A stretch of 64,000 nt of DNA from Vreelandella aquamarina. Its GTDB lineage: Bacteria; Pseudomonadota; Gammaproteobacteria; Pseudomonadales; Halomonadaceae. Position numbers and translations under genes: made by a program. The DNA lies in NCBI RefSeq assembly GCF_900110265.1, contig NZ_FODB01000007.1, positions 1 to 64,000 on the forward strand, in the 5' to 3' direction. How positions within the stretch are numbered: position 1 is the first letter of the stretch; each line of letters starts with the position of its first letter. The notes beneath the pieces were generated by a model that did not search any database, had not been told where the DNA came from, and worked only from the letters and a program-made list of their open reading frames with translations. Of this stretch, positions 40,529 to 50,419 are shown piece by piece.

Positions 40529-41686
40529 ATGCTCAAACGGCCTTGGCTGTTCATCGTATTAGTCGCCATGGCCCTGGCTGGGCTGTTCTCGCAGACGGCC
40601 TCCCATGAGCCGTTTGAAGAGACGTTGGTACGCTTGGAAGTAGAGCGGGCACTGCCCGCTCTTGAGCCCACGTTTCAAGAAGAGTCTGCTGAGATCAACG
40701 CACTGTTTCTTCACTATGCGTCGGATCAAGCGCTATGGATGAGCGCCGCGTTGGCGATATTACGTCACGGTGATATCGCTCGAAGCACGCTTCTCGACTA
40801 TGGGTTATCGCCCCAATTCCAACAGGTGCTGGTGCGCTTCGGAGCGGATGCCGTGCTGCCTATCAGCTACTTCCGCGATCACGACGTGACGACGCTGCGC
40901 GCTCAGCACTGGATAGGAGTGCGCTATCAGCAAGTCAGCCGCTGGTGGGGCGATGAGCCATCGGATACCAATGAGCTAGGTGACGCAGACGTAGAGGCGG
41001 CCATGGCCGAGCTAACCCCTTTGCGGCGTGGCCAGATGGGTATCGCGTTACTCGGCAGCAACGGCCATGGGCTGCTCAACCAGTTTGTCGTGGATGACGA
41101 AGGCAACGTAGCGTGGCTGCAGGGCGAACGCTTGGTTTCCGGCGTAGGCGACTTTTTTACTAGCGGCCTACGTGATCTGGAAAGCCAGTGGCGGCGTGGC
41201 GAGGCAATAGGCGCAAGCGATCTGGGCTGGGCGGGTGTTGATCTACTGGTAATGGCCAGTGCCGTGAAAGTACTCCGCGCTGGAAGAGCCGCTCGTACGG
41301 CTCGTGTGGGAAGCGTTGAGGCACAGGCCGCTCGCACGGGTGTGCGTCAAGGGATCGTTGCCACAAGCGGGCGCTTCGCAACGCTGCCGCGCATGGCCAA
41401 AGTTGCAGCGGTAGCCGGCACGGCTTATGTGGTCATTCGCCACCCCAGCCTAGTCAGTGCATTGGGTGCCAATCTATCTCAGTGGTTAGGCTGGCCAACG
41501 TGGCTCGGGCAGTTTCTTGTCTGGTTAATTGTGCTATTACCGGTAATGTTCATTGCGCGCTTTATTTATCGCTGGCTACTTACACCACTTTTGTGGCTGT
41601 TGATGCCACTGATGCGGGTATGTTTTAAAGCCGCTAATCGTTCGCTTGGCAAGCGAACTCAAGAGCAAGCGAAGGAGCTTGTGTAA
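40529..41686 (+). CDS. Membrane protein of unknown function downstream of leuA
   Basis: This 385-residue protein begins immediately after the leuA stop (TAAATG). It has an N-terminal helix or uncleaved signal (about 5-22), a long soluble part probably outside the cytoplasm (about 25-235), an Arg/Ala-rich stretch (about 250-290) and two or three hydrophobic helices (about 300-365) with a basic tail. I see no catalytic motif. No relation to leucine synthesis is evident; the coupling may be chance or regulatory. Confidence 0.7.
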   Translation: MLKRPWLFIVLVAMALAGLFSQTASHEPFEETLVRLEVERALPALEPTFQEESAEINALFLHYASDQALWMSAALAILRHGDIARSTLLDYGLSPQFQQVLVRFGADAVLPISYFRDHDVTTLRAQHWIGVRYQQVSRWWGDEPSDTNELGDADVEAAMAELTPLRRGQMGIALLGSNGHGLLNQFVVDDEGNVAWLQGERLVSGVGDFFTSGLRDLESQWRRGEAIGASDLGWAGVDLLVMASAVKVLRAGRAARTARVGSVEAQAARTGVRQGIVATSGRFATLPRMAKVAAVAGTAYVVIRHPSLVSALGANLSQWLGWPTWLGQFLVWLIVLLPVMFIARFIYRWLLTPLLWLLMPLMRVCFKAANRSLGKRTQEQAKELV

Positions 41687-41736
41687 AGAAGCCCATACGC
41701 AATGTTTTACATGTGCATGGGCCTTGTATATCAGCG

Positions 41737-43557
41737 TTAAGATTGACTTGCCAACCACCCCCGCCAGCCGCCAAATTCGGTGATGTCTTCAGCTTCACCG
41801 CCTTCATTTAGCGCCCCCGCGGTGCAGATAAAGCCACACTTCCAACTGCCGTCGGCAAGCTCCACCTGGCCTAAGCCGAGCGGGGCAGGAATGCCCGCTA
41901 AAAAGCTGCCCAGGGTTTCGATAGGCAAACGCCAAACTTCTACTTCAATGGCTTGGCCGGTGTCGTCGCGAAGCATCGCCGGGCGCTTTGGAGGCCCACC
42001 TGCCAGAGCAAAGAGCTTATAGCGCGGGGCGCTGTGGGTGGTGCTCACCAATACGCCACCCCGCTGTGTGAGCTGATGGTTAAGCGGCAGGCCTTTTAAG
42101 TGCGCACCGCACACCACCAGCTCCATGCTGCCATCCTGGGCAGGAGCGGGTAGTTCCTCTAAAGGCGGGTGTGGAATGCTGGTTGCGCCTAACGGTAGCA
42201 TTAGGCGCGCTTCAAGGGCGCGGGCGAGGGAGAGTAGCGTTAAGTCTGCAAATGCTGGCCCAAACAGCGTGACGCCCACCGGTAGGTCGCGCTCGCTAAA
42301 TCCCACTGGCACCGCCAGGGCGCTATAGTCGAGCAGGTTCATAAAGTTGGTCCAGGTACCCAGGCGGGAGTTAACACCGATAGGGTCCGCTGCCACCTCG
42401 GCCTTGCTTGGGTGAGTCACCGTTGTAGGCGTGAGCATCACATCCACCTGACTAATGAGTGCGTCGGCCTGGCGCTTATATTCAGCGAGTTTATAGCGCG
42501 CATCAAAGGCGTCTACTGCCAGCGGCGTTGCCCCACCCTGGGTGATTTGGAAAGTCACCGGGTGTACCGCATCCGGGTTGCTCTTCATTAGCTCACGAAT
42601 AACATGGTAGCGTTCGGCCACCCAGGGGCCTTCATAAAGTAAGCGCGCAGCAGCCAGTAACGGCGAACAGTCCAGCTCGGCCTTTTCACCGCCCAGTGCT
42701 TCAAGCTCAGCAATTGCATGGTGCATGCCTTGGGTATAGGCCGCATCGGTTTGCCACTGGGATTCCAGTGGCACTCCAAAGCGAAACGTAGCGGGCGCTT
42801 TTCCGTAGCGTTTGCCGTGTACGGCAAAGTCATGCTGGCGCGACCAAGCGCACTCGGCATCATAGGCTGCGGTAATATCCAGCACCTTTGCGGCATCGTC
42901 AGCGGTCAGCGCAAACAGGCTAATGGTATCCAGTGTGGCGCAAGCGGGTACCACGCCCCGGGTGCTAAGCAGCCCCAAGCTCGGTTTAACTCCGTATAAG
43001 TTATGAAAGCATGCAGGCACGCGGCCAGAGCCTGCCGTATCGGTGCCCAGTGCAAAACTGACCATGCCAGCGGCTGTAACCACCGCAGAGCCGCTGCTGG
43101 AGCCGCCAGGCACCAGCGTTGGGTCGAAGGCATTGGCAGGGGTGCCATAAACTTCCAGCGCCCGCTCGCCTACCAGCCCGGTGGCGAACTGATCCAGATT
43201 GGTTTTACCCATGGGAATAGCGCCCGCATCGATCAACTGCTGCACCACAAAAGCGTTTTCCGAGGGCGTGTAAGCATAGGCCGGGCTGCCCGCAGTGGTG
43301 GGTATCCCTGCGAGGTCGATGTTGTCTTTCAGCGCAAAGGGAATGCCGTAAAGCGGCAACGTTTCCGGTGACTCACCTTCTAGGCGCTGTAAATAGGGCG
43401 CCAACTGCTCGCGACTTAAGCGGGTAATCCAGGCGGGCTCTTTACCGTGGTTTTCGGCCGCTGCCAACAGCTGACTGATAAGATCAGAAGGGGTGAGTTT
43501 GCCGCTACGGTAGGCTGCATGCAGGCTGGCAATATCGAGTGCAATAGGAAGCGTCAT
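41737..43557 (-). CDS. atzF: Allophanate hydrolase
   Basis: This 606-residue enzyme splits allophanate into two ammonia and two CO2. The amidase-signature triad is visible as Lys77, Ser153 and Ser177, in ALKDNI, GGSSSG and TAGSGR. A separate C-terminal domain (about 470-600) is typical of AtzF and decarboxylates the intermediate. It is the last gene of the guanidine operon, 14 bases after an unknown gene. It would consume the product of the carboxylase and the DUF1989 pair. Confidence 0.92.
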   Translation of the reverse strand: MTLPIALDIASLHAAYRSGKLTPSDLISQLLAAAENHGKEPAWITRLSREQLAPYLQRLEGESPETLPLYGIPFALKDNIDLAGIPTTAGSPAYAYTPSENAFVVQQLIDAGAIPMGKTNLDQFATGLVGERALEVYGTPANAFDPTLVPGGSSSGSAVVTAAGMVSFALGTDTAGSGRVPACFHNLYGVKPSLGLLSTRGVVPACATLDTISLFALTADDAAKVLDITAAYDAECAWSRQHDFAVHGKRYGKAPATFRFGVPLESQWQTDAAYTQGMHHAIAELEALGGEKAELDCSPLLAAARLLYEGPWVAERYHVIRELMKSNPDAVHPVTFQITQGGATPLAVDAFDARYKLAEYKRQADALISQVDVMLTPTTVTHPSKAEVAADPIGVNSRLGTWTNFMNLLDYSALAVPVGFSERDLPVGVTLFGPAFADLTLLSLARALEARLMLPLGATSIPHPPLEELPAPAQDGSMELVVCGAHLKGLPLNHQLTQRGGVLVSTTHSAPRYKLFALAGGPPKRPAMLRDDTGQAIEVEVWRLPIETLGSFLAGIPAPLGLGQVELADGSWKCGFICTAGALNEGGEAEDITEFGGWRGWLASQS

Positions 43558-43571
43558 AATAAATTCCTTAA

Positions 43572-44288
43572 TTAAATCGGTGTCACTAAAGAAGAATGAA
43601 GCCGGTTTGCTGCACTGTCATAAATCACTCCCTTCCGCCACGGCTGGGTAGATAGCACTACCCGCCAACCGTCTTGGCTACGCTCTAAGTAGTCAAAGCA
43701 TAGGCTGGCGCGCCAGAGAAGAGCGCTGTCAGTTAAGCTATTGATTGGGGCGAATAGTGCGTCTGCATTATCTGCCCAAGGGCGAGGTGTGATTGCCATA
43801 GCGTGGTCGCCGATTTGCAGCCAGCGCAGTTGGCCCTGCGCGTCTTGAATTACGTCTTCAACGGCATCGTTGGAAAGCTGTTGCCAGTGCTCAACGTACT
43901 GATCGTGCGGATGTCGCTCTTCTATAATGGTGCCGTCAATCCAGCGCAGTAGCCCTACATCCTTTTCCAGGCTAGGGCATAGATCCTGATAGCGATGCCA
44001 GGTGCATACCCCTAGCTCACTATCGATTTGGGTAATACCTGCAAAAGCAGTGAGTCTCGCCAGCCATTCAAGCTGGCGGCGGTTGCAGTCGTCTAAACCA
44101 GTGATGCCTGAAAAGTCAGGCGAGTCTGCAGGCAGGCGCAGGTCGGCATGCCAGTGCTTGCCCTGAAGCCAATAAACCTGAGTAGTGGTGTCGGTCTGTT
44201 GGTAGGGTGCTTTAGCGGGCTCATCGTAGAGCGTGCGCTGCCATACGCCACGAAATGCTTGAGGTGTGGCAGGTAAGCCGACGTTCAT
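43572..44288 (-). CDS. Unknown protein embedded in the guanidine operon
   Basis: This 238-residue protein has no signal peptide or TM helix. It is rich in Trp and Asp, with blocks such as GVWQRTLYDEP (about 14-24), DTTTQVYWLQG (33-43) and CTWHRYQDLCPSLEKDVG (about 94-111). It looks beta-rich, possibly a lipocalin-like barrel, and I recall similar conserved proteins without a known role. It overlaps the oxygenase gene by four bases (ATGA type) and lies 14 bases before atzF, so it is surely in the operon. I do not assign a function. Confidence 0.72.
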   Translation of the reverse strand: MNVGLPATPQAFRGVWQRTLYDEPAKAPYQQTDTTTQVYWLQGKHWHADLRLPADSPDFSGITGLDDCNRRQLEWLARLTAFAGITQIDSELGVCTWHRYQDLCPSLEKDVGLLRWIDGTIIEERHPHDQYVEHWQQLSNDAVEDVIQDAQGQLRWLQIGDHAMAITPRPWADNADALFAPINSLTDSALLWRASLCFDYLERSQDGWRVVLSTQPWRKGVIYDSAANRLHSSLVTPI

Positions 44289-45349
44289 AAGGGGTCTTCC
44301 TTATGCTTACCATGCTGGCCCAGACTACCCACTTCCCGGGCACCTTCGGGGAGCGCAATTTCACCCTTCGCCAAGCGCTCGCGCAGGTAGCGGAAGGTTT
44401 GGATGGTTTGGGCGAAGAGGTGGTCGCCTGCTTTTAGTGCTGAGTACCGGGCTTGTCCGTGGCGAGCGACCAGCTCGGGGAGTGGTTCGACCACGGTGTG
44501 GTAGTCACAGGCGAAAAACAGCGGGAACGAGTAGCGCTCCTCTTTCACTTTACGTACCCGATGGGAGGTGGCAACAAACTCGCCATTACTCCAGATCTCA
44601 AGCATATCGCCAATATTGACGATCAACGCGCCCTCCTTGAAAGGTACATCGATCCACTCGCCTTTCCCATTCATCACCTCAAGCCCTGGCGCGGTAGGCA
44701 GTAGCAGGGTAAAGCACTCGTAGTCAGTGTGGGCGCCGATGCCTTGGGCATCCTCAGCATTAGGGTTATAAGGGTAATGGATCAGGCGCAGCTGACTGGG
44801 CGGCTTATTGACGTGCTGAAGCAGTTGCTGGGGAGCCAGCCCCAGCGCCATAGCAAAGCCGCCCATCAGTGCGCGCCCGACGTGGTACGCCGCGTCGTAA
44901 TAAGCGGCCACTGGCTCCTTGAAACCATCAAGGTTAGGCCAGGGGTTAGGGCCAAGCAGTGGCGTTCCGGCCAGCACGTCCGGGTCATCGCTAGGTAGCT
45001 CGAAAGCGAGGTCGAAAGCCTCTTTCATGTCGGGCTTGGCTGGGTCTGGCGATTCTTCGCCGGGCGGCACATAGCCGCGATGGTGATGGTAGAGGCCGAT
45101 GTAGCGCTCCATTTTGATCGCTTCAGACTGTGCGAAGAAACGCTTGGCCTGATGAATCAGGCCTTCGCGCAGTGAACCATCAATACCATGGCCCACCATT
45201 TGGAAAAAGCCCACGTCTCGGGCGGCGCGGCCCAGCTCAGCGGCGACCTCGCGGCGTGCCTGTTCATCCCCGTGCAGCAGGGGATGAATGTCGATAATGG
45301 GGATCTCCTGAAAGGCTGCTAAGCGTTGGTCTGCGGCAGACGTATTCAT
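44285..45349 (-). CDS. 2-oxoglutarate/Fe(II)-type oxygenase (isopenicillin N synthase family)
   Basis: This 354-residue enzyme has the DIOX_N domain (about 15-115) and the double-stranded beta-helix domain. Iron ligands are His207, Asp209 (AHTDYE) and His263 (ATSHRV). The RYSF motif at 272-275 supplies the Arg and Ser that bind 2-oxoglutarate. It overlaps the carboxylase gene and the unknown gene by four bases each. Plant enzymes of this superfamily hydroxylate homoarginine or arginine and release guanidine. By position this one might release guanidine from a larger compound, but its substrate is not known. Confidence 0.83.
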   Translation of the reverse strand: MNTSAADQRLAAFQEIPIIDIHPLLHGDEQARREVAAELGRAARDVGFFQMVGHGIDGSLREGLIHQAKRFFAQSEAIKMERYIGLYHHHRGYVPPGEESPDPAKPDMKEAFDLAFELPSDDPDVLAGTPLLGPNPWPNLDGFKEPVAAYYDAAYHVGRALMGGFAMALGLAPQQLLQHVNKPPSQLRLIHYPYNPNAEDAQGIGAHTDYECFTLLLPTAPGLEVMNGKGEWIDVPFKEGALIVNIGDMLEIWSNGEFVATSHRVRKVKEERYSFPLFFACDYHTVVEPLPELVARHGQARYSALKAGDHLFAQTIQTFRYLRERLAKGEIALPEGAREVGSLGQHGKHKEDPL

Positions 45350-48300
45350 GCGTCAGCCTCCTCTTCTTGGGTGAGCACCACCAGAGGCTGGCCGGGTCCA
45401 ATGGCTGCACCTTCTGCAAGCGGCAGCCTAGCAACACGCCCAGCGCAGTGGGCCGTGACCTCTACCTCCATTTTCATCGACTCCACCAGCGCCACCGGCT
45501 GACCGGCGTCTACCTGCTCCCCCTCCTTGACCAGCAGTTTCCACAGGCTACCGGTCACTGGGCTTTCGATACCCAGTTCATTTTCGTCCAGAGTGTCGAC
45601 TTCTGCGCTAGCTGGTGCTTGGTCTTCAAAGGTGAACTGGCCGTTGGCGCGCCAGGCTGCCATTTCTGCCTGGAAGGCGGCCTCGCGCTTAGTGCGAAAT
45701 GCCTCGATGGCGTCGGCGTTTTTATCGATATCGGCTTGGTAGTCGGCCAGTTTGAAGCGGGCCGTTTCAATAGGCAGCTCGAAGCGCCCGTGGGGAAAGT
45801 CACGGCGAATTTGCTGTAGCTCTTCGTGGCTGACTTCATAAAAGCGAAGTTGATCAAAAAATCGCAGCAGCCAAGGGTTATTGAAGTACTGTGTGGTGCG
45901 GTAACGGTTCCACATCTGCAGCGTGCGGCCAACGAACTGGTAGCCGCCGGGGCCTTCCATGCCATAAACGCATAAGTAGGCGCCGCCAATACCCACCGAG
46001 TTTTCCGCCGTCCAGGTACGGGCGGGGTTGTATTTGGTGGTGACCAAGCGGTGGCGCGGGTCGAGGGGTGTCGCGACGGGCGCCCCCAAATACACATCTC
46101 CTAAGCCCATCACCAGATAACGGGCGTTGAAGACGATATCGCGCACTTGCTGTTCACTTTCAAGGGCGTTGATGCGACGAATAAAATCCAAATTACTGGG
46201 GCACCAGGGAGCATCTGGGCGTACGCTGCGCTGATACTTGTCGATAGCTTCCTGGCAGGCGGGGTCATCCCAGGAGAGCGGTAGATGCACGACCCGGGAC
46301 TCTACTTCCAGTGATTCCACATCCACCAGCGCCTGCTCGGCTTGTTGTAGGTGGACAAGCAGATCGTCAAGGCTCAGCTCTAGCGGTTCGAAATGCACTT
46401 GCAGAGAACGTATACCGGGCGTTAGCTCTCGAAGCCCTGTAAGCGGATGTTCACGCAGCCACAGCATCCAGGCGTGAACCCGGAACCGGAGGGCGATATC
46501 CAGCTCCATGGGGCCAAATTCGATCAGCAGGAAGTCATCTCCGGCACGGAGGTATACGACCCGTTCACCGGCCTCAGAGGCAGGTACATCTCGTAGAATC
46601 GGGCTAGCCCGCTCTGTGGTTAACGCAACGTTGGGGATAGGTGCTAGTGACGCGAGTTGAGTGAGTTGGCGCTCCTCTAAGTCGCGGGCGGTGGTGAGGG
46701 TTACCGGGACAAAGCGGACCTTGTCACCAGCGGTGAGTTGCCCCAGCTTCCAGCGTTCAGCGCGCACCACGGTGGCCGGGCAGACAAAGCCACCCAGTGA
46801 CGGGCCGTCCGGTCCAAGAATGACCGGCATGTCGCCGGTAAAGTCGATAGTGCCAAAGGCGTAGGCGTTATCGTGAATATTGGAAGGGTGCAGGCCCGCT
46901 TCACCGCCATCTGCCCGTGCCCACTCTGGGCGTGGGCCAATTAGCCGTACACCGGTGCGGCTGGAGTTGTAGTGCACTTCCCAATCGTGGTCGAAGAAGC
47001 GTTCGATATCGCTATCAGTGAAAAAGTCTGGCGCGCCGTGGGGGCCATAAAGCACGGCAATTTCCGTCACGCTTTCGGAACCGTTGCCAATGGCGGGGGC
47101 TAGCGCGTTATCCAGCGTGCGTGAGGGCGCAGGCATCAGCGTGGGCAGCTCCAGCATATCGCCGCTGCGCAGTGCCCGCCCGCCATGGCCGCCAAACTGG
47201 CCTAGAGTGAAGGTGCTGCGAGAGCCCAGATAGCGAGGGCATTCAATGCCGCCGCGCACTAGAAGATAAGCGCGTGCCCCAGCGGTGGCCTTGCCTAACG
47301 TAAGCGTGGCACCGGCCGGCACATCAATGACTTCCCAGTGATTAATGGGGTTGCCATCCAGCGAGGCGGGCAACTTGGCGCCTGCTAGCACGACCTGTGT
47401 GGCCCGGTGAAAGCGCAGCGTGGGGCCCTGGAGGGTAATTTCTAGGCCAGCGGCATCCGTGGGATTGTCGAGCAGGCGATTGCCAAGGCGAAACGACCAG
47501 TCGTCAAACGGGCCGGAAGGCGGCACACCCACATCCCAGTGACCCTGGCGACCGGGAAAATCCTGAATTGTGGTGAGCGTGCCAGGGGCGATCACTTCCA
47601 TGGCGGGAGGTGCCCACGCCAGGGTGGTAAGCCAGTGGGTGTCGATATCCGCCTGCTGAAAGCGTTCGGCACGCAGAACGTGGGCAAGCCAGCTACGGTT
47701 GGTGGCAATGCCATAAACGCTGGTGTTGTCCAGCGTATCCGCCAGCTGTGCCGTCGCCTGCTTGCGGCTTTCGGCATGCACCATCACTTTGGCTAGCATG
47801 GGGTCAAATAGCGGTGACACTTCCAGGCCTGCCTCAATGGCGTGGTCGATGCGCAGGCCGCTGGCTTCAGGAAAGATGACTTCCGTCAGTAGCCCGGCGC
47901 TGGGGCGAAAATCGTGAGCAGGGTCTTCGGCGTACAGACGTGCCTGGACGGCGTGACCAGTGGGAGAGAGCGTCTGGGCAAGTGTTTCCAGGCGAGGGAG
48001 TTCTCCGGCGCCGAGCTTTACCATCCATTCGACGATATCGACGCCGTAGACCAGCTCGGTGACGCCGTGCTCCACCTGTAGGCGAGTATTAACCTCCAGA
48101 AAATAGAAAGCTTCACGCTCGGCGTCGTAAATGAACTCGACGGTTCCCGCGCTGCGGTAGTTGACCGCTTTGCCTAGTTGCACCGCCGTGGCGTGCAGTG
48201 ATTGGCGCACGGCTTCGGGGAGGTTCGGGGCTGGGCACTCTTCTAGTACTTTTTGATGGCGGCGCTGGGTAGAGCAGTCTCGTTCACCGAGGGCGATAAC

Positions 48301-48972
48301 ACTGCCCTGGCCATCGCCAAACAGCTGTACTTCCAGATGGCGGGCACGTGCGATATAGGCTTCCAGGAAGACACCGCCATCGCCAAAGTTGCGCTCGCCA
48401 AGGCCTTTCACTGACTCAAAGGCGCGTGCCAGCTCCGTGTGAGAGTGGCAGACCTGCATGCCGATGCCACCGCCACCAGCAGTGGATTTCAGCATGACCG
48501 GGTAGCCAATTCGTTCGGCGGCTTGCTTAGCGTCTTCGAGGGTCTCCAGCAGCTGTGATCCTGGCACCAGCGGTACGCCTGCCTTTTCGGCGAGTGCGCG
48601 GGCTTCGTGCTTGAGGCCAAACTGCTGTATCTGCTCGGCGGTGGGGCCTAGAAAGACGAGCCCGGCGGCATCGCAGGCGGTAATAAATCGCGTGTTTTCC
48701 GAGAGGAAGCCGTAGCCAGGATGGATGGCCTGGGCACCGCTTTGTTGGGCGATAGCGATCAGTTTGTCGATGTTCAGGTAGGTATCGCTAGCCGCCCCCT
48801 CACCGAGTGAGTAGGCCTCATCGGCTTGATGCACATAAGGGGCGTCGCGGTCGGCATCGGCGTACACCACCACGCTCCCCACACCTAAAGCTTTAAGCGT
48901 GCGTAGAATACGGGTGGCAATCGCGCCGCGATTGGCAATCAGGACTTTGCTAAACGTTTTATGGATGGACAT
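45346..48972 (-). CDS. Biotin-dependent guanidine/urea carboxylase
   Basis: This enzyme of about 1208 residues has a biotin carboxylase domain (about 1-450), an allophanate hydrolase-like subunit 2/1 pair forming the carboxyltransferase (about 475-1090) and a biotin-carrier domain with Lys1167 in ESMKMEV. It carboxylates urea or guanidine using ATP and bicarbonate. Enzymes of this type next to DUF1989 genes have been shown to prefer guanidine, so carboxyguanidine is the likely product. I start at the ATG at 48972. The Asp/Asn difference that separates guanidine from urea enzymes could not be located by eye. Confidence 0.88.
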   Translation of the reverse strand: MSIHKTFSKVLIANRGAIATRILRTLKALGVGSVVVYADADRDAPYVHQADEAYSLGEGAASDTYLNIDKLIAIAQQSGAQAIHPGYGFLSENTRFITACDAAGLVFLGPTAEQIQQFGLKHEARALAEKAGVPLVPGSQLLETLEDAKQAAERIGYPVMLKSTAGGGGIGMQVCHSHTELARAFESVKGLGERNFGDGGVFLEAYIARARHLEVQLFGDGQGSVIALGERDCSTQRRHQKVLEECPAPNLPEAVRQSLHATAVQLGKAVNYRSAGTVEFIYDAEREAFYFLEVNTRLQVEHGVTELVYGVDIVEWMVKLGAGELPRLETLAQTLSPTGHAVQARLYAEDPAHDFRPSAGLLTEVIFPEASGLRIDHAIEAGLEVSPLFDPMLAKVMVHAESRKQATAQLADTLDNTSVYGIATNRSWLAHVLRAERFQQADIDTHWLTTLAWAPPAMEVIAPGTLTTIQDFPGRQGHWDVGVPPSGPFDDWSFRLGNRLLDNPTDAAGLEITLQGPTLRFHRATQVVLAGAKLPASLDGNPINHWEVIDVPAGATLTLGKATAGARAYLLVRGGIECPRYLGSRSTFTLGQFGGHGGRALRSGDMLELPTLMPAPSRTLDNALAPAIGNGSESVTEIAVLYGPHGAPDFFTDSDIERFFDHDWEVHYNSSRTGVRLIGPRPEWARADGGEAGLHPSNIHDNAYAFGTIDFTGDMPVILGPDGPSLGGFVCPATVVRAERWKLGQLTAGDKVRFVPVTLTTARDLEERQLTQLASLAPIPNVALTTERASPILRDVPASEAGERVVYLRAGDDFLLIEFGPMELDIALRFRVHAWMLWLREHPLTGLRELTPGIRSLQVHFEPLELSLDDLLVHLQQAEQALVDVESLEVESRVVHLPLSWDDPACQEAIDKYQRSVRPDAPWCPSNLDFIRRINALESEQQVRDIVFNARYLVMGLGDVYLGAPVATPLDPRHRLVTTKYNPARTWTAENSVGIGGAYLCVYGMEGPGGYQFVGRTLQMWNRYRTTQYFNNPWLLRFFDQLRFYEVSHEELQQIRRDFPHGRFELPIETARFKLADYQADIDKNADAIEAFRTKREAAFQAEMAAWRANGQFTFEDQAPASAEVDTLDENELGIESPVTGSLWKLLVKEGEQVDAGQPVALVESMKMEVEVTAHCAGRVARLPLAEGAAIGPGQPLVVLTQEEEADA

Positions 48973-49047
48973 GGCACTGCCTGCAAACAAAGGCGGGTCG
49001 TCCCGCAGGTTGTTTGGCCTTCTAGGGTCGTCCCTAGGGCGAATTAC

Positions 49048-49686
49048 TTAACCCCAAATCAGTAGCTCGATGGGCGTGGGGTTGTAGCCGTTGCAGGGGT
49101 TGTTGAGCTGAGGGCAGTTGGAGATCAGCACGATGACATCCATTTCTGCGACCATTTCCACATACTTGCCCGGTGCGGAGATACCGTCTTCAAACGTCAG
49201 CCCGCCGTCAGCGGTCACCGGTACGTTCATGAAGAAGTTGATGTTGTGGGTGATGTCCCGCTTGCTCAGGCCATACTCTGGGTGGTTGGCGATGGCCTGC
49301 ATCCAGTTATCCCGGCAGGAGTGCATGTGGCGCTTTTCCAGGTCGTAGCGCACGGTGTTGCTTTCGCTGGCGCAGGCACCACCTAGGGTGTCGTGGCGGC
49401 CGCAGGTGTCGGCGGTGAGGGTAAGCATCGTGCGACCTTCGCTGGAGATCAGCTTGGAGCCCGTCGTGAGATAGACCGCTCCCTGTTCGCGAACGGTATC
49501 CATGGCGCTGTAGCGCTCGGCGGTGTCGTCGGCGCTGAAGAACAGCGTGTCAGCCGCTTGGTTGCCTTCCAGGTCTAAAATCCGCAAGGTTTGGCCCTGC
49601 TTCACGGTGCCAATATAGTGATCGCCCGCATTAACGGTAGTGCGGCTAAGCGCGTTTTCGGGGCGTAAGGTACTCTCGATAATCAT
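49048..49686 (-). CDS. DUF1989 protein, UAAP2-type subunit of carboxyguanidine deiminase
   Basis: This 212-residue protein matches the urea-carboxylase-associated protein 2 pattern: [13 protein letters not shown] at the start, [32 protein letters not shown], and [10 protein letters not shown] near the end. In Pseudomonas syringae two DUF1989 proteins form a heterodimeric carboxyguanidine deiminase (CgdAB) that makes allophanate. The cysteines in CGRHD and CNG are likely metal ligands. AAGGGG precedes the ATG at 49686 by eight bases. I do not assign A or B. Confidence 0.87.
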   Translation of the reverse strand: MIIESTLRPENALSRTTVNAGDHYIGTVKQGQTLRILDLEGNQAADTLFFSADDTAERYSAMDTVREQGAVYLTTGSKLISSEGRTMLTLTADTCGRHDTLGGACASESNTVRYDLEKRHMHSCRDNWMQAIANHPEYGLSKRDITHNINFFMNVPVTADGGLTFEDGISAPGKYVEMVAEMDVIVLISNCPQLNNPCNGYNPTPIELLIWG

Positions 49687-49696
49687 GGTTTTCCCC

Positions 49697-50419
49697 TTAA
49701 AGGCCGAGGTGGTATAGGCGGTTATTGGCAAAGCCACGGGCGTTTTCTGGCCGTGAGCGGTAGCAAGGATCGTCCTCTGTTGGTGGCTCAGCCGTACCTA
49801 ACGCGATATCGACGCCACGGCGCGGGTAGTCAGTGGCAGGGTCCAGCGGGTGGGGGCAGGTATGCAACAACACTAGGGTATCCATCTCGAAGCGCAGCGT
49901 GACGCTGTTGCCCGGCTGGCAGTGGTTGCTGACATAGTGCAGCTTGCCTTCGTCATCGCTCTCGACGCGAGAGAACAGGTTGAGATTGGCAGCCATGTCT
50001 CGGCGGCTAAGCCCATACTTGGCGAGTTCGACCAGGAAGGCGTCGAAGCCGGTGCGCGTCCAGTCATTGTGGGCCTGCTGGTAGCTCACTGGCTGCCAGC
50101 CTTTGGCCAGCAGGTGTTGGGGCAGCAGGTTACCGCCAACGCTGTCGTGCCAGCCAAGGTCATCATGCGTGATCGAGGCAAAGATGCGGCCCATGTCCGA
50201 GTAAAGGCAGTGGCCTTGGGTCAGTTTGAACGTGTGCTGGCACTTCAAGGTGTCCGGCAGGTTTAAGCGCTCCAGCAGGTTTTCTGGGTTGTAGCAGAGT
50301 AATCCTACGTTGCTGTTGGCCTCCTGGGCGGTCAGGGTTAGTGTTGTGCCGCGACGTAGGCGGAGTGACCAGTGGTGCCCGCCGGGTAAATGAGTGGTGT
50401 AATCGGGCTGGCTATTCAT
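49697..50419 (-). CDS. DUF1989 protein, UAAP1-type subunit of carboxyguanidine deiminase
   Basis: This 240-residue protein has the [17 protein letters not shown] start and the [11 protein letters not shown] segment in place of the CGRHD block of its partner. It fits urea-carboxylase-associated protein 1. It should form the heterodimer with the next gene product, 10 bases downstream. Its start overlaps the ABC ATPase stop by four bases, so translation is coupled to the importer. Confidence 0.87.
   Translation of the reverse strand: MNSQPDYTTHLPGGHHWSLRLRRGTTLTLTAQEANSNVGLLCYNPENLLERLNLPDTLKCQHTFKLTQGHCLYSDMGRIFASITHDDLGWHDSVGGNLLPQHLLAKGWQPVSYQQAHNDWTRTGFDAFLVELAKYGLSRRDMAANLNLFSRVESDDEGKLHYVSNHCQPGNSVTLRFEMDTLVLLHTCPHPLDPATDYPRRGVDIALGTAEPPTEDDPCYRSRPENARGFANNRLYHLGL

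Noticed and set aside
45555-46097. 180-codon alternative frame inside the carboxylase
   Set aside because: The main frame carries the biotin-carboxylase, transferase and carrier motifs without a break.
45346-48972. Calling the carboxylase a plain urea carboxylase
   Set aside because: Guanidine riboswitch and DUF1989 pair favour guanidine; the decisive Asp/Asn residue was not located by eye.
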